NCBI GenBank assembly: GCA_038043245.1 | Contig: JBBTCH010000019.1 | Location: forward strand, 1 to 59,521 | Length of the DNA: 59,521 nucleotides | Reading direction: 5' to 3' | Origin: JACPFV01 sp038043245 | Lineage (GTDB): Bacteria; Pseudomonadota; Gammaproteobacteria; Nevskiales; Nevskiaceae | In this document: in pieces, positions 44,557-53,282 of the stretch | Layout: each line of letters opens with the position of its first letter | How positions within the stretch are numbered: the stretch's first letter is position 1 | Made by a program: the position numbers and the translations under genes | Notes under the pieces: model-generated | The model's input: the letters and a program-made list of their open reading frames with translations, nothing else | Databases searched by the model: none | What the model was told of the DNA's origin: nothing

Positions 44557-47418
44557 TTAAATAAAGCGCCTTACTTCGCCCGCACCGCTGATATTGCTCA
44601 CGCAACGCCCGCACAGCAACGGATGGTGCGAATCCTTGCCGACATCCGCGCGGCGATGCCAGCAGCGTTCGCATTTGGCATGAGTACAGGCCGTGGCGCT
44701 GATGGAGAGCTCCTCGCCCTGCCCTTGCTCGACATGGGCCGCTGAAGTGATGAACCAGAAGCGCAGCTCCTCGCCCGGCTGTTGCAGGGCCTTGAGCATG
44801 TCGCCGCCGGCGCGCAGGGTCACTTCCGCATCGAGGCCGGAGCCGATACCGCCCTTGATGCGCAGGTCTTCGAGCGCCTTCTTGACGGCCTCACGTGCGG
44901 ACAGCAGACGCGGCCAGTCCAGCGCATCCGTCTTCGGCGGCTCTGGCAGCGCGTGCCACACCTGCGAGAACACGCTGCGCGAACGGTCCCCCGGCATCGC
45001 CTCCCAGATTTCATCGGCAGTGAACGACAGGATCGGCGCGATCCAGCGTACCAGCGCTTCGGCAATGTGAAACAACGCAGTCTGCGCCGAGCGTCGCGCC
45101 AGGCTGTCGGCGGGCGTGGTGTAGAGACGATCCTTGAGGAGGTCGAGATACAGGCCGCCGAGATCGGTGACGCAGTAGTTGTGCAGCTTCTGGTAGACGA
45201 GATGGAACTGATAATCCTCGTAGGCCTGCACGATCTCGGCCTGCAAGGTCGCGGCCTGCGCGAGCGCCCAGCGGTCCACCGCCAGCATTTTGTCTGCGGC
45301 GACCGTGTGCCTGGACGGATCGAAGCCGTGCACGTTGGACAGCAGATAGCGCGCGGTGTTGCGGATGCGCCGGTAGGCGTCTGACATGCGCGTGAGCAAC
45401 TGTTTGGAGATCGCGACCTCGCCGGAGTAATCGCTGGCCGCGGCCCACAGGCGCAGCACGTCGGCGCCGAGCGTGCTGAACACTTCCTGCGGTGCGACCA
45501 CATTGCCCAGCGACTTCGACATCTTGCGGCCCTGCTCGTCCACGGTGAAGCCGGTCGTCATCACCGCGCGATACGGCGCGCGGCCGTGCATGGCAGTGCT
45601 GGTGAGCAGGGACGACTGGAACCAGCCGCGATGCTGGTCGGAACCCTCCAGATACAAGTCACCGACGGGCGCGACGCCGTTGATCAGCGCCTCCGGCTCG
45701 TTGGCCTTGAACACGCATTGATGCACCACGCCTGAGTCGAACCAGACGTCCAGCGTGTCGGTACTTTTCTCGTAAGACCCGGCTTCCGCGCCCAGCCAAT
45801 CTTTGGCGTCGCTGCCAAACCAGGCTTCAAGGCCGTTCTTCTCCACCGCATCGGCGACCTTGTGCAACAGCTGCACCGTCTGCGGATGCAGCTCCTGCTT
45901 CTCGCGGTGCGTGAATACCGCCATCGGCACGCCCCAGAAGCGCTGGCGCGAGATGCACCAGTCGGGACGGCCGGCAACCATGCCCTCGATGCGCTCCCGG
46001 CCCCAGCCCGGCACCCACTTCACCTGCTGGATTGCCGCCAGCGCCTGGCCGCGCACACTCCGCGCCGCATCGGCACGGCCGCGCACTTGATCCATCGAGA
46101 TGAACCACTGCGGCGTCGCGCGGAAGATCAGCGGAGACTTGTGCCGCCAGCAGTGCGGAAAGCTGTGGGTGATCTCTGCACGGTGCAGCAACGCGCCCGA
46201 CGACGTGAGTGCGGCGAGGATCGGCTCTTCGGCCTTGCGTACGTGCTGGCCGCCGACCACCGGCGTGTCGGCGCGATAGACGCCATTCGATTGCACCGGG
46301 TTGTCCACCGGCAGCTGGTAGACGCGGCCGACGTCGTAGTCCTCGACGCCATGCGCGGGCGCGGTGTGGACGAGACCCGTGCCGGCGTCGAGCGTGACGT
46401 GTTCGCCGCAGATGACCGGAACCTTGCGTTCGGCAAAGGGATGCTGTGCAAGCGCGCCTTCGAGTTTGCCGCCCTCGACTGTCGCAAGCACCTGCGCTGA
46501 TTCTCCGTAGCGCTTTGCCGTGCTCTCCACCAAGTCCGCGGCCAGCACCACCAGCCCGCTGCGCTCAAAGCGCACCAGCGCGTAGGTCAGCGCGCGGTTG
46601 ACCGCGATGGCCTGATTCGCCGGCAGCGTCCACGGCGTGGTGGTCCAGATCACGAAGCCAACTCTCTCCCGGCCCTGCGGGCCACCCTCTCCCGCATGCG
46701 GGAGAGGGGCTGGGGGAGAGGGCAGGCTGAATCGCTTCAGCACTTCGGCAGCGTCCACCGCCGCAAATGCCACATCAACCGCCTGCGATTTCTTGTCTTC
46801 GTATTCAACCTCAGCCTCGGCAAGCGAGGAACCGCAGTCCAGACACCAGTGCACCGGCTTGAAGCCGCGCACGACGTGGCCGTTGTCCACGATCTTGGCC
46901 AGACAGCGCAGCTGCTCGGCCTCAAAGGCCGGGTCCATCGTCAGGTATGGGCGGTCCCAGTCGGCAAGGATGCCGAGGCGCTTGAAGTCGGCGCGCTGGC
47001 GCTCGACCTGCTCGGCGGCGTACTCGCGGCACTTGGCGCGGAAGGTCTTGGCGTCAAGCTTGTCACTGACCTTGCCGTGCTTCTTCTCGACCTGGTGCTC
47101 GATCGGCAGGCCGTGGCAGTCCCAGCCCGGCGTGAACGGCGCATGCCGGCCCATCAGCCGGCGCGACTTCACCACGATGTCCTTCAACACTTTCTGCAGG
47201 GCGTGACCGATGTGGATGTCGCCATTCGCATAAGGCGGGCCGTCAATGAAACGGTACGGCTCGCGGTCATGCGTCGCCGCCTGCACCTGCGCGTACAGGT
47301 TCTCGCGCACCCAGCGTGCGGCGACCTCCGGCTCGCGCTTGGCCAGCCCCGCCTGCATCGGAAACTTCGTCTCCGGCAGGTTGAGGGTGTGTTTGTAGTC
47401 TTTTTTTTCTTCGGTCAC
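44557..47418 (-). CDS. ileS: Isoleucyl-tRNA synthetase
   Basis: Class I synthetase charging tRNA-Ile. HIGH is at residues 69-72, KMSKS in GRKMSKSLGN, the editing (CP1) domain around WTTTPWTLPAN and the C-terminal zinc finger (CERCWHRRADVG...CGRC) is present. 953 residues from a GTG start (MTEEKKDYKHTL). Residues about 231-252 (SLPSPPAPLPHAGEGGPQGR) have no counterpart in the family and come from a palindromic repeat inserted in frame, just before the editing-domain motif VIWTTTPWTLPA. All catalytic blocks around it are intact, so the protein is probably active. Confidence 0.95.
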   Translation of the reverse strand: MTEEKKDYKHTLNLPETKFPMQAGLAKREPEVAARWVRENLYAQVQAATHDREPYRFIDGPPYANGDIHIGHALQKVLKDIVVKSRRLMGRHAPFTPGWDCHGLPIEHQVEKKHGKVSDKLDAKTFRAKCREYAAEQVERQRADFKRLGILADWDRPYLTMDPAFEAEQLRCLAKIVDNGHVVRGFKPVHWCLDCGSSLAEAEVEYEDKKSQAVDVAFAAVDAAEVLKRFSLPSPPAPLPHAGEGGPQGRERVGFVIWTTTPWTLPANQAIAVNRALTYALVRFERSGLVVLAADLVESTAKRYGESAQVLATVEGGKLEGALAQHPFAERKVPVICGEHVTLDAGTGLVHTAPAHGVEDYDVGRVYQLPVDNPVQSNGVYRADTPVVGGQHVRKAEEPILAALTSSGALLHRAEITHSFPHCWRHKSPLIFRATPQWFISMDQVRGRADAARSVRGQALAAIQQVKWVPGWGRERIEGMVAGRPDWCISRQRFWGVPMAVFTHREKQELHPQTVQLLHKVADAVEKNGLEAWFGSDAKDWLGAEAGSYEKSTDTLDVWFDSGVVHQCVFKANEPEALINGVAPVGDLYLEGSDQHRGWFQSSLLTSTAMHGRAPYRAVMTTGFTVDEQGRKMSKSLGNVVAPQEVFSTLGADVLRLWAAASDYSGEVAISKQLLTRMSDAYRRIRNTARYLLSNVHGFDPSRHTVAADKMLAVDRWALAQAATLQAEIVQAYEDYQFHLVYQKLHNYCVTDLGGLYLDLLKDRLYTTPADSLARRSAQTALFHIAEALVRWIAPILSFTADEIWEAMPGDRSRSVFSQVWHALPEPPKTDALDWPRLLSAREAVKKALEDLRIKGGIGSGLDAEVTLRAGGDMLKALQQPGEELRFWFITSAAHVEQGQGEELSISATACTHAKCERCWHRRADVGKDSHHPLLCGRCVSNISGAGEVRRFI
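46663..46732. repeat. Palindromic repeat, CCTCTCCCGC family, inserted in frame in ileS
   Basis: A perfect 22-bp palindrome (46684-46705, arms CCTCTCCCGCA) with GGCCCTGCGGGCC on one side and GGGGGAGAGGG on the other. Same family as the dapD-dapE element at 27804-27868. It adds about 22 codons to ileS without breaking the frame. Confidence 0.85.
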
Positions 47419-47435
47419 TTTAATTCATTGGTTGT

Positions 47436-47503
47436 TCATGCTTCGACAAGCTCAGCACGAACGGTAGTTTAGTTGCCGTTCGCGCTGAGCCTGTCGAAGT
47501 GCG
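47436..47503. repeat. REP-like pair between ileS and ribF
   Basis: CTTCGACAAGCTCAGCACGA/ACGG and CCGTTCGCGCTGAGCCTGTC/GAAGTGCG in opposite orientation. The second unit is translated as the C-terminus of RibF. Confidence 0.75.
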
Positions 47504-48413
47504 CTTGTGCGTCTTGGCTGTCCTTGTGCATCTGCGCGGCCAGCGCGTCGAGCGAATCGAACTTCGCCTCTGGCCGCAGAAACCTTGCAAACTCGACTTC
47601 CATCTCCTTGCCGTACCAGTCTCCAGACGCACCGAACACATGCGTCTCCAGCAGACAAGGCGTGCCCCCCAACGTCGGCCTCACCCCCAGATTGGCGACC
47701 CCGTTTTGCGGGGCGCCATTGTCAATGCGCGCACGCACCGCGTAAATGCCCATGCGTAACGCCGGCCGGCGCTTGAACACGATGTTCGCCGTCGGCATGT
47801 TCAGCTTGCGCCCCAGTTGCAGGCCGCGCCGCACACGCCCCAGATAACGATACGGCCGGCCCAATAGCTGCGCGGCTTTTTCCAGATCCGACGCTGCAAG
47901 GGCATCGCGTACCGCGCTGGAGCTGGCCCGCATCCCGGAAATCTCGACGGTACTCATCGCCTCGGCGACGAACCCGTGCTTTTCGCCCATGCGCTGCAGC
48001 AGGCTGATATCGCCGCCGCGCCCTGCGCCGAACCTGAAATCATCGCCGACCAGCACCGCTTTCACGCCCAGCTTCGCGACCAGCATGTCCTCGATGTAAC
48101 GCTCGGCGGGCCAGGCTGAAAGCTGCTGGCCAAAACGCAGACAGTGCACGCGATCCACGCCAGCCTGCGACAGCGCGCGCAGCTTGCCACGCAGGCTATT
48201 GATGCGCCCCGGCGCGCTTGAAGGCACAAAAAACTCACGCGGCGTCGGCTCGAAGATCTGTATGACTGCCGGCAACTTCACGCGCGCAGCGTGCTGCTTG
48301 AGCCGGGTCACCAGCGCCTGATGGCCCAGATGAAAACCATCGAAGTTGCCGATAGACAGCACGCATCCGCGATGCCGCTCGCGCAGATTGTGCAGCCCGC
48401 GGATCAGTTCCAT
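47469..48413 (-). CDS. ribF: Bifunctional riboflavin kinase/FAD synthetase
   Basis: Makes FMN and FAD from riboflavin. The N-terminal adenylyltransferase has GNFDGFHLGH at residues 22-31 and the SSSAVRDAL motif; the C-terminal kinase has GRKLNMPTANI and GVANLGVRPT. 314 residues. The family's end is near LAAQMHKDSQDA; the final HFDRLSANGN is read from a REP-like repeat that also carries the stop region. Between murJ and ileS, as in most gammaproteobacteria. Confidence 0.95.
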   Translation of the reverse strand: MELIRGLHNLRERHRGCVLSIGNFDGFHLGHQALVTRLKQHAARVKLPAVIQIFEPTPREFFVPSSAPGRINSLRGKLRALSQAGVDRVHCLRFGQQLSAWPAERYIEDMLVAKLGVKAVLVGDDFRFGAGRGGDISLLQRMGEKHGFVAEAMSTVEISGMRASSSAVRDALAASDLEKAAQLLGRPYRYLGRVRRGLQLGRKLNMPTANIVFKRRPALRMGIYAVRARIDNGAPQNGVANLGVRPTLGGTPCLLETHVFGASGDWYGKEMEVEFARFLRPEAKFDSLDALAAQMHKDSQDAQAHFDRLSANGN

Positions 48414-48415
48414 TT

Positions 48416-49963
48416 TTAGATTGAATGACGCAAATGCCGCGGCCGCAGGCCGCCAACCCAGAGCACCGCAAAATACAGCGCGGCGCAGGCGCTGATCACT
48501 TCGAGCATCCTCAGTGCGCGGTCACCCGCCCCGCCCGACAGCCAGCCCGCGAGGTCGCCCGCCAGCCAGACCAGCAGCAGCGCCATCGCCAGATTGGCTG
48601 CGAACAGGCGCAGCGCGAACACGATCCAGCCCGGCTGCGGGCGATAAGTGCCATCCCGGTTCAGGCGCCAGAACAGCAGACCCGCATTGATCCAGGCGGT
48701 GAACGAAGTCGAGATCGCGAGCGCGATATGCGGCGCGAAAAACCCCTGGCGCACGAGCAGCCAGGTCAGCGATGCGCTCACAACCATTCCTGCCGTCAGC
48801 GCGATGACGCCGTAACGCACCGGGATGCGGGTTTCCTGCCGGGCGTAGAACCCGGGGACCAGCACCTTGACCAGCGAAAAGCCCATGAAGCCGAAGGCGT
48901 AGGCCATCAGTGCCGCCATCGTCATCTCCACATCGTTGGCGGTGAAGCGCGAATACTGGAACAGCGTCGTCACCAGCGGGCCGGCGAGCAACAGCAGGCC
49001 GAGCATCGCCGGCAGGCCGATCAACAACAGCATGCGCAGACCCCAGTCGAGCGTGGCGCTGAAATGCTCCGGCGATTTTTGTGCGTGCTGTGCCGACAGG
49101 CTCGGCAGGATCACGGTGGCGATGGCGATACTGAAGATTCCGAGCGGGAATTCCATCACGCGGTCGGCGTAATACAGCCAGCTGACACTGCCGTTGCCCG
49201 GAATCAGCGAGGCCAGCAGGGTGTTGAGCAGCAGCGACAATTGCGCGATGGAGGAGCCGAACAGGATCGGCAGCATCAGCTGCACGATGCGCCGCACCTG
49301 CGGGTCCTGCCAACCCCAGCGCGGCCGCGCCATCAGCCCCAGCCGCGCCAGTGTCGGCAGCTGGAACCCGAACTGCACGAATCCCGCCAGCAGCACCGCC
49401 CAGGCCAGCGCGTAGATCGAGTCGGAATACAGCAGTGCCGCGCCCACCATGCAGACGTTGAGCAGCACCGGCGTCAGCGCCGGGACCGCGAAACGGCCGT
49501 GGCTGTTGAGTACGCCGGCGACCATCGCAGTCAGCGAGATCAGCATCAGGTACGGGAACATGATGCGCAGCAATCCGGCGCCCAGTTCCGACTTGCCCGG
49601 CACCTCGCTGAATCCAGGCGCGAACAGGCTCATCAGCAGCGGCGCACCGGCGACACCAAGCACGGTGATCAGCAGCAACACCCCGCCCAGCGTGCCACTG
49701 ACCACGCTCAGCAGCTGACGTTGCCCGGCGATGGTTTGGGTGGTTTTGGCTTCGGCAAACACTGGCACGAACGACTGCAAAAACGCGCCTTCGGAAAACA
49801 TCCGCCGCATGAAGTTGGGGATCATGAACGCGACCAGAAATGCGTCCATGCCGAGACCGGCGCCAAATAGCGTTGCCGTCAGCACATCGCGCACGAAGCC
49901 CGACACACGCGAAGCCAGCGTCATCGAGCCGACGACGCTGGTGGATTTGAGCAAACTGGCCAC
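48416..49963 (-). CDS. murJ: Lipid II flippase MurJ
   Basis: Polytopic inner-membrane protein of the MOP superfamily that moves lipid II across the membrane. The 515-residue product has about 14 hydrophobic segments and the conserved N-terminal TLASRVSGFVRDVLTATLFG, then MRRMFSEGAFLQSFVPVF. The start is GTG 49963 (MASLLKSTSVV). It is divergent from rpsT, and the two promoters share about 75 bases. ribF follows after two bases. Confidence 0.95.
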   Translation of the reverse strand: MASLLKSTSVVGSMTLASRVSGFVRDVLTATLFGAGLGMDAFLVAFMIPNFMRRMFSEGAFLQSFVPVFAEAKTTQTIAGQRQLLSVVSGTLGGVLLLITVLGVAGAPLLMSLFAPGFSEVPGKSELGAGLLRIMFPYLMLISLTAMVAGVLNSHGRFAVPALTPVLLNVCMVGAALLYSDSIYALAWAVLLAGFVQFGFQLPTLARLGLMARPRWGWQDPQVRRIVQLMLPILFGSSIAQLSLLLNTLLASLIPGNGSVSWLYYADRVMEFPLGIFSIAIATVILPSLSAQHAQKSPEHFSATLDWGLRMLLLIGLPAMLGLLLLAGPLVTTLFQYSRFTANDVEMTMAALMAYAFGFMGFSLVKVLVPGFYARQETRIPVRYGVIALTAGMVVSASLTWLLVRQGFFAPHIALAISTSFTAWINAGLLFWRLNRDGTYRPQPGWIVFALRLFAANLAMALLLVWLAGDLAGWLSGGAGDRALRMLEVISACAALYFAVLWVGGLRPRHLRHSI

Positions 49964-49972
49964 GGTTTTTAG

Positions 49973-50001
49973 TTGACAATTAGAGGTCGCGTCAGAATAC
50001 T
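49973..50001 (+). promoter_or_regulatory. Sigma-70 promoter of rpsT
   Basis: TTGACA (49973-49978), a 17-base spacer and AATACT (49996-50001). This is a near-consensus promoter with a transcript start near 50008, about 35 bases before the rpsT start. Confidence 0.8.
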
Positions 50002-50041
50002 ACGCGCCCTTAAATTTAGTCTTCAGATTCAGGAGTTTCCT

Positions 50042-50305
50042 TTGGCCAATATCAAGTCCGCAAAGAAGCGCGCCCGCCAGATGCCCAAGCGTCGCGCCCG
50101 CAATGTGGCCCAACGTTCCGCGTTCCGCACGTTGATCAAGAACGTCATCAAGGCGATCGAAGCCAAAGACAAGGCCAAAGCCGAAGCCGCCTACAAGGAA
50201 ATGACCCCGGGGCTGGACCGTTCCGCCACCAAGGGCCTGATTCACAAGAACAAAGCCGCACGGCACAAGTCGCGTCTGGCACAGCGCATCAAGGCGCTGG
50301 CCTAA
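50042..50305 (+). CDS. rpsT: 30S ribosomal protein S20
   Basis: Primary 16S rRNA-binding protein. The start is TTG 50042 (reading MANIKSAKKRARQ), with CAGGAG six bases upstream; the open frame before it is the promoter and leader. E. coli rpsT also starts with UUG, where the weak start is part of S20 autoregulation, so the same may hold here. 87 residues, all helical and basic, normal. Ends before a bidirectional terminator shared with proB. Confidence 0.96.
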   Translation: MANIKSAKKRARQMPKRRARNVAQRSAFRTLIKNVIKAIEAKDKAKAEAAYKEMTPGLDRSATKGLIHKNKAARHKSRLAQRIKALA

Positions 50306-50322
50306 ACAACCTGCTTGGTGAA

Positions 50323-50348
50323 AAACAGGGCCCTGCGGGGCCCTGTTT
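50323..50348. terminator. Bidirectional terminator between rpsT and proB
   Basis: A perfect 11-bp stem AAACAGGGCCC, loop TGCG, GGGCCCTGTTT, with T-rich tails on both strands (TTTCATTT on plus, TTTTTCACC on minus). It separates the convergent genes rpsT and proB. Confidence 0.9.
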
Positions 50349-50365
50349 CATTTCCGGGGCAATCC

Positions 50366-51493
50366 CTAAGACCCACTCAGCGCCAGATTGTCGCGGTGGA
50401 TCAACTCAGGCTCACCGGCATAACCCAATCTCGCCGCTATTTCCCGGCTCGGCGCGCCGATGATCTTCGAAGCGTCCTCAGCGCCGTAATTGGTCAGGCC
50501 GCGCGCGACCTCACGGCCCTCTGTATCCAGACAACTCACTAAATCGCCGCGACTGAACTCGCCATCGACCCGGGTGACGCCCACCGGCAGCAGGCTCTTG
50601 CCCTGCTCACGCAGCACCCTGGCCGCGCCGGCATCGAGATGCAGTGTGCCGCGCAGCTGATGCTGGCCGGCAATCCAGCGTTTGCGCGCGGCCATCGGGT
50701 TCTGCGCTGGCTTCAATAATGTGCCGACGGTTGCGCCGACCGCGATCTTGCCGAGCGCATCCGACAGACGCCCGTGGACGATGACGGTGGCCGCACCCGA
50801 ACGTGCCGCCCACTGCGCAGCGATCAGCTTGGTACGCATGCCGCCGCGACCCAGCTCACCCTTGCCGGACGTCGCCATCGCCTCCAGCTTGGGATCACTC
50901 AGGTCGGCTTCGTGCAGCAGTTTCGCATTCGGGTTGTTGCGTGGATCGGCGTCATATAGACCGTCCTGGTCGGTGAGAATCACCAGCAGGTCGGCCTCGA
51001 TCAGATTCACCGCCAGTGCCGCCAACGTGTCGTTGTCACCGAGCCGGATCTCGTCGGTGGCGACGGTATCGTTCTCGTTGATCACCGGCACCACACCCAG
51101 CGCCAGCAGCGTCTTGAGCGTGCTGCGTGCGTTCAGATAACGGCCGCGGTCCGAGACATCCTCATGCGTCAGCAGCACCTGCGCCGTATGCAGGCCATGT
51201 GCCTTGAACGCGGTTTCGTAGGCCTGTACCAGACCCATCTGGCCGACGGCGGCCGCGGCTTGTAGCTCGTGCAGTGATTCCGGGCGTTTTTTCAGCCCCA
51301 GCCGAGCCATGCCTTCAGCCACGGCGCCCGACGACACCAGCACGACTTCGACCCCCGATTTTCTCAACGCGGAGATCTGCGCGGCCCAGTCGGCGATCAC
51401 CGCATGGTCCAGCCCCTGCCCCTTGGCGGTGACCAGTGAGCTGCCGGCCTTGATCACCCAGCGGCGCGTGGCCTTAAGCGGCTGCCTGCTCAT
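50366..51493 (-). CDS. proB: Glutamate 5-kinase
   Basis: First step of proline synthesis. The 375-residue product has the amino-acid kinase domain (VIKAGSSLVT, LVSSGAVAEGMARL, PVINENDTVATDEIRLGDND, GMRTKLIAA) and a C-terminal PUA domain (RGTLHLDAGAARVLREQGKS). The start ATG lies inside the last 20 bases of obgE. The rplU-rpmA-obgE-proB order is typical. Confidence 0.96.
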   Translation of the reverse strand: MSRQPLKATRRWVIKAGSSLVTAKGQGLDHAVIADWAAQISALRKSGVEVVLVSSGAVAEGMARLGLKKRPESLHELQAAAAVGQMGLVQAYETAFKAHGLHTAQVLLTHEDVSDRGRYLNARSTLKTLLALGVVPVINENDTVATDEIRLGDNDTLAALAVNLIEADLLVILTDQDGLYDADPRNNPNAKLLHEADLSDPKLEAMATSGKGELGRGGMRTKLIAAQWAARSGAATVIVHGRLSDALGKIAVGATVGTLLKPAQNPMAARKRWIAGQHQLRGTLHLDAGAARVLREQGKSLLPVGVTRVDGEFSRGDLVSCLDTEGREVARGLTNYGAEDASKIIGAPSREIAARLGYAGEPELIHRDNLALSGS

Positions 51494-52529
51494 TTTTCAG
51501 TTCTGTTTTCTTGGCGTCATCGACCCATTTCTGCGCGGCGCGGCACAGGTTCTGCGTGCCGCGATGCGCGGCGGCAGAGATCACGAACCAGCGGCCTTTC
51601 CAGCGCAGCTTGGTGACGATTTTCTTCGCCAGCGCTTCCGCTTCGTCAGCGCGCATCAAGTCCGCCTTGTTGAACACCAGCCATTGCTCGCGTCCGGAAA
51701 GTTCCGCGCTGAATTTCTTCAACTCGCGATTGATCTTGCGGATATTGGAGGCGACATCCACCTTCTTGTTGTTGGCGGGCGGCGGCAGCATGTCCACCAG
51801 ATGCAGCATAAGGCGCGTGCGCTGCAGATGTTTGAGGAAGCGGATGCCCAGGCCGGCACCTTCGGCGGCACCTTCGATCAGACCGGGGATATCCACCATC
51901 ACGAAACTTTTCTGCGGCGACACCGACACCACGCCCGGCTGCGGAAATAATGTCGTGAACGGGTAATCAGCGATCTTCGGCCGCGCCGCCGACACCGCTG
52001 CCAGCAGCGTGGATTTGCCGGCGTTGGGCATGCCGAGCAGGCCGACATCGGCCATCAGCGACAACTCCAGCCGCAAGTCACGCACCTCGCCCGGCGAGCC
52101 CGGCGAGAACTGGCGCGGCGCGCGGTTGGTGCTGGATTTGAAACGCGTATTGCCGAGGCCATGCCAGCCGCCGTGCGCGACCAGCAGCCTGGCGTTGTTG
52201 CGCGTGAGCTCGCCCATACGCTCGCCGGTGCCCTCGTCGTAGATCACCGTGCCCAGCGGCATCGGCACTTCAAGGTCCACGCCCATCTTGCCGGCGCAAT
52301 CCTTTCTCCAGCCCTGTTCGCCGTGCTGGGCACGGAACGCGCGGGTGAAGCGGAAGTCCGCCAGCGAGTTGAGGTTCGGATCGGCCACCGCCCAGACGCT
52401 GCCGCCGTCGCCACCGTCACCGCCGTCCGGCCCACCGAACGGGACGTATTTCTCGCGCCGGAAACTGACGTGACCGCGCCCGCCGCTACCGGCTTCGACG
52501 CGAATCTGTGCTTCGTCTACGAATTTCAT
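51474..52529 (-). CDS. obgE: GTPase ObgE/CgtA
   Basis: Ribosome-associated GTPase acting in 50S maturation and the stringent response. The N-terminal glycine-rich Obg fold (VEAGSGGRGHVSFRREKYVP, GGDGGDGGSVWAVADPNLN) is followed by the G domain with GMPNAGKSTLLAAVS, DIPGLIEGA and NKADL. At 351 residues the C-terminal tail is short. No ribosome binding site is visible before the ATG (CCTCCCAAC precedes it), and a terminator lies between rpmA and this gene. Confidence 0.95.
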   Translation of the reverse strand: MKFVDEAQIRVEAGSGGRGHVSFRREKYVPFGGPDGGDGGDGGSVWAVADPNLNSLADFRFTRAFRAQHGEQGWRKDCAGKMGVDLEVPMPLGTVIYDEGTGERMGELTRNNARLLVAHGGWHGLGNTRFKSSTNRAPRQFSPGSPGEVRDLRLELSLMADVGLLGMPNAGKSTLLAAVSAARPKIADYPFTTLFPQPGVVSVSPQKSFVMVDIPGLIEGAAEGAGLGIRFLKHLQRTRLMLHLVDMLPPPANNKKVDVASNIRKINRELKKFSAELSGREQWLVFNKADLMRADEAEALAKKIVTKLRWKGRWFVISAAAHRGTQNLCRAAQKWVDDAKKTELKNEQAAA

Positions 52530-52550
52530 GTTGGGAGGTTATCAGCACGA

Positions 52551-52582
52551 ATAAAAAAGGCCTCTTTCGAGGCCTTTTTTAT
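52551..52582 (-). terminator. Terminator after rpmA
   Basis: A 12-bp stem (AAAAAAGGCCTC, loop, GAGGCCTTTTTT) follows rpmA on the minus strand and ends in a T-run. It probably attenuates between rplU-rpmA and obgE. Confidence 0.85.
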
Positions 52583-52593
52583 TGAATCTCTGA

Positions 52594-52845
52594 TCAGGCG
52601 GTGACGACGTTGACGCGCATCTGACCGGCCTTCATCTTGAATTCCACCGCGCCGTCGGCCTTGGCGAACAGCGTGTGGTCACTGCCCATGCCAACGTTGA
52701 CGCCGGGGTGATAGGTGGTGCCGCGCTGACGCACGATGATGTTGCCGACGATGACCTGCTCGCCGCCTGAACGCTTGAGACCCAGGCGTTTGGAATGCGA
52801 ATCGCGGCCGTTTCTTGTACTACCGCCTGCTTTTTTATGTGCCAT
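52594..52845 (-). CDS. rpmA: 50S ribosomal protein L27
   Basis: L27 sits near the peptidyl transferase centre. The 83-residue protein starts MAHKKAGGSTRNGRDS, the conserved N-terminus reaching toward the P site, and has the family motif VRQRGTTYHPGVNVGMG. No Firmicutes-type cleaved leader is present. Three bases after the rplU stop. Confidence 0.97.
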   Translation of the reverse strand: MAHKKAGGSTRNGRDSHSKRLGLKRSGGEQVIVGNIIVRQRGTTYHPGVNVGMGSDHTLFAKADGAVEFKMKAGQMRVNVVTA

Positions 52846-52848
52846 GGC

Positions 52849-53160
52849 TTATCCCTGAATCCCCAAAATCTTCACTTCGGTGTAATTCTGACGATGCCCC
52901 TGCTCGCGGTGATAGTTCTTGCGGCGGCGGTGCTTGACGATGCGGATCTTGTCGCCGCGGCCATGCTTGAGCACTTCGGCGGAAACGGTGGCGCCCGCGA
53001 CTTTCGGCGTGCCGAACTTCTGGCTGTCGCCATTGGCGACCATCAGCACGTCGTCGAACGAGACCTTGGCGCCGACTTCGGCCACCAGCGTCTCGATTTT
53101 GAGCTTGTCGCCGGCTGCGACCTTGTACTGCTTACCGCCGGTTTTGATGACTGCGTACAT
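52849..53160 (-). CDS. rplU: 50S ribosomal protein L21
   Basis: Large-subunit protein binding 23S rRNA. The start is ATG 53160 (MYAVIKTGGKQYKV) with TTGGAG upstream; the open frame before it is leader and promoter. The conserved end KHRRRKNYHREQGHRQNYTEVKI is present. 103 residues. The leader holds a small hairpin GGGCG-ACAC-CGCCC close before the ribosome binding site. Confidence 0.97.
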   Translation of the reverse strand: MYAVIKTGGKQYKVAAGDKLKIETLVAEVGAKVSFDDVLMVANGDSQKFGTPKVAGATVSAEVLKHGRGDKIRIVKHRRRKNYHREQGHRQNYTEVKILGIQG

Positions 53161-53206
53161 CGGATACTCCAAAGCCAAGGGCGGTGTCGCCCAAACGAGG
53201 CCGCGC

Positions 53207-53235
53207 ATTCTAGGGACTGAGCCCTCTGCGGTCAA
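53207..53235 (-). promoter_or_regulatory. Sigma-70 promoter of rplU-rpmA
   Basis: On the minus strand TTGACC (53230-53235), a 17-base spacer and TAGAAT (53207-53212). Transcript start is expected near 53200, about 40 bases before the rplU ATG. Confidence 0.8.
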
Positions 53236-53264
53236 TCATTTTCCACCCGTTTTTTTGAGCCGCC

Positions 53265-53273
53265 TGCTACGAT
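53265..53273 (+). promoter_or_regulatory. Extended -10 element of ispB
   Basis: TGCTACGAT, a TGn extended -10 (TACGAT at 53268-53273) seven to ten bases before the ispB ATG. If used, the transcript would be leaderless or nearly so. No ribosome binding site is visible before the ATG. Confidence 0.4.
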
Positions 53274-53282
53274 TCGCGCCCC

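Noticed and set aside
39404..47505. CRISPR array suggested by many short repeats
   Set aside because: Repeats are palindromic units of several families at irregular spacing, without uniform spacers or cas genes.
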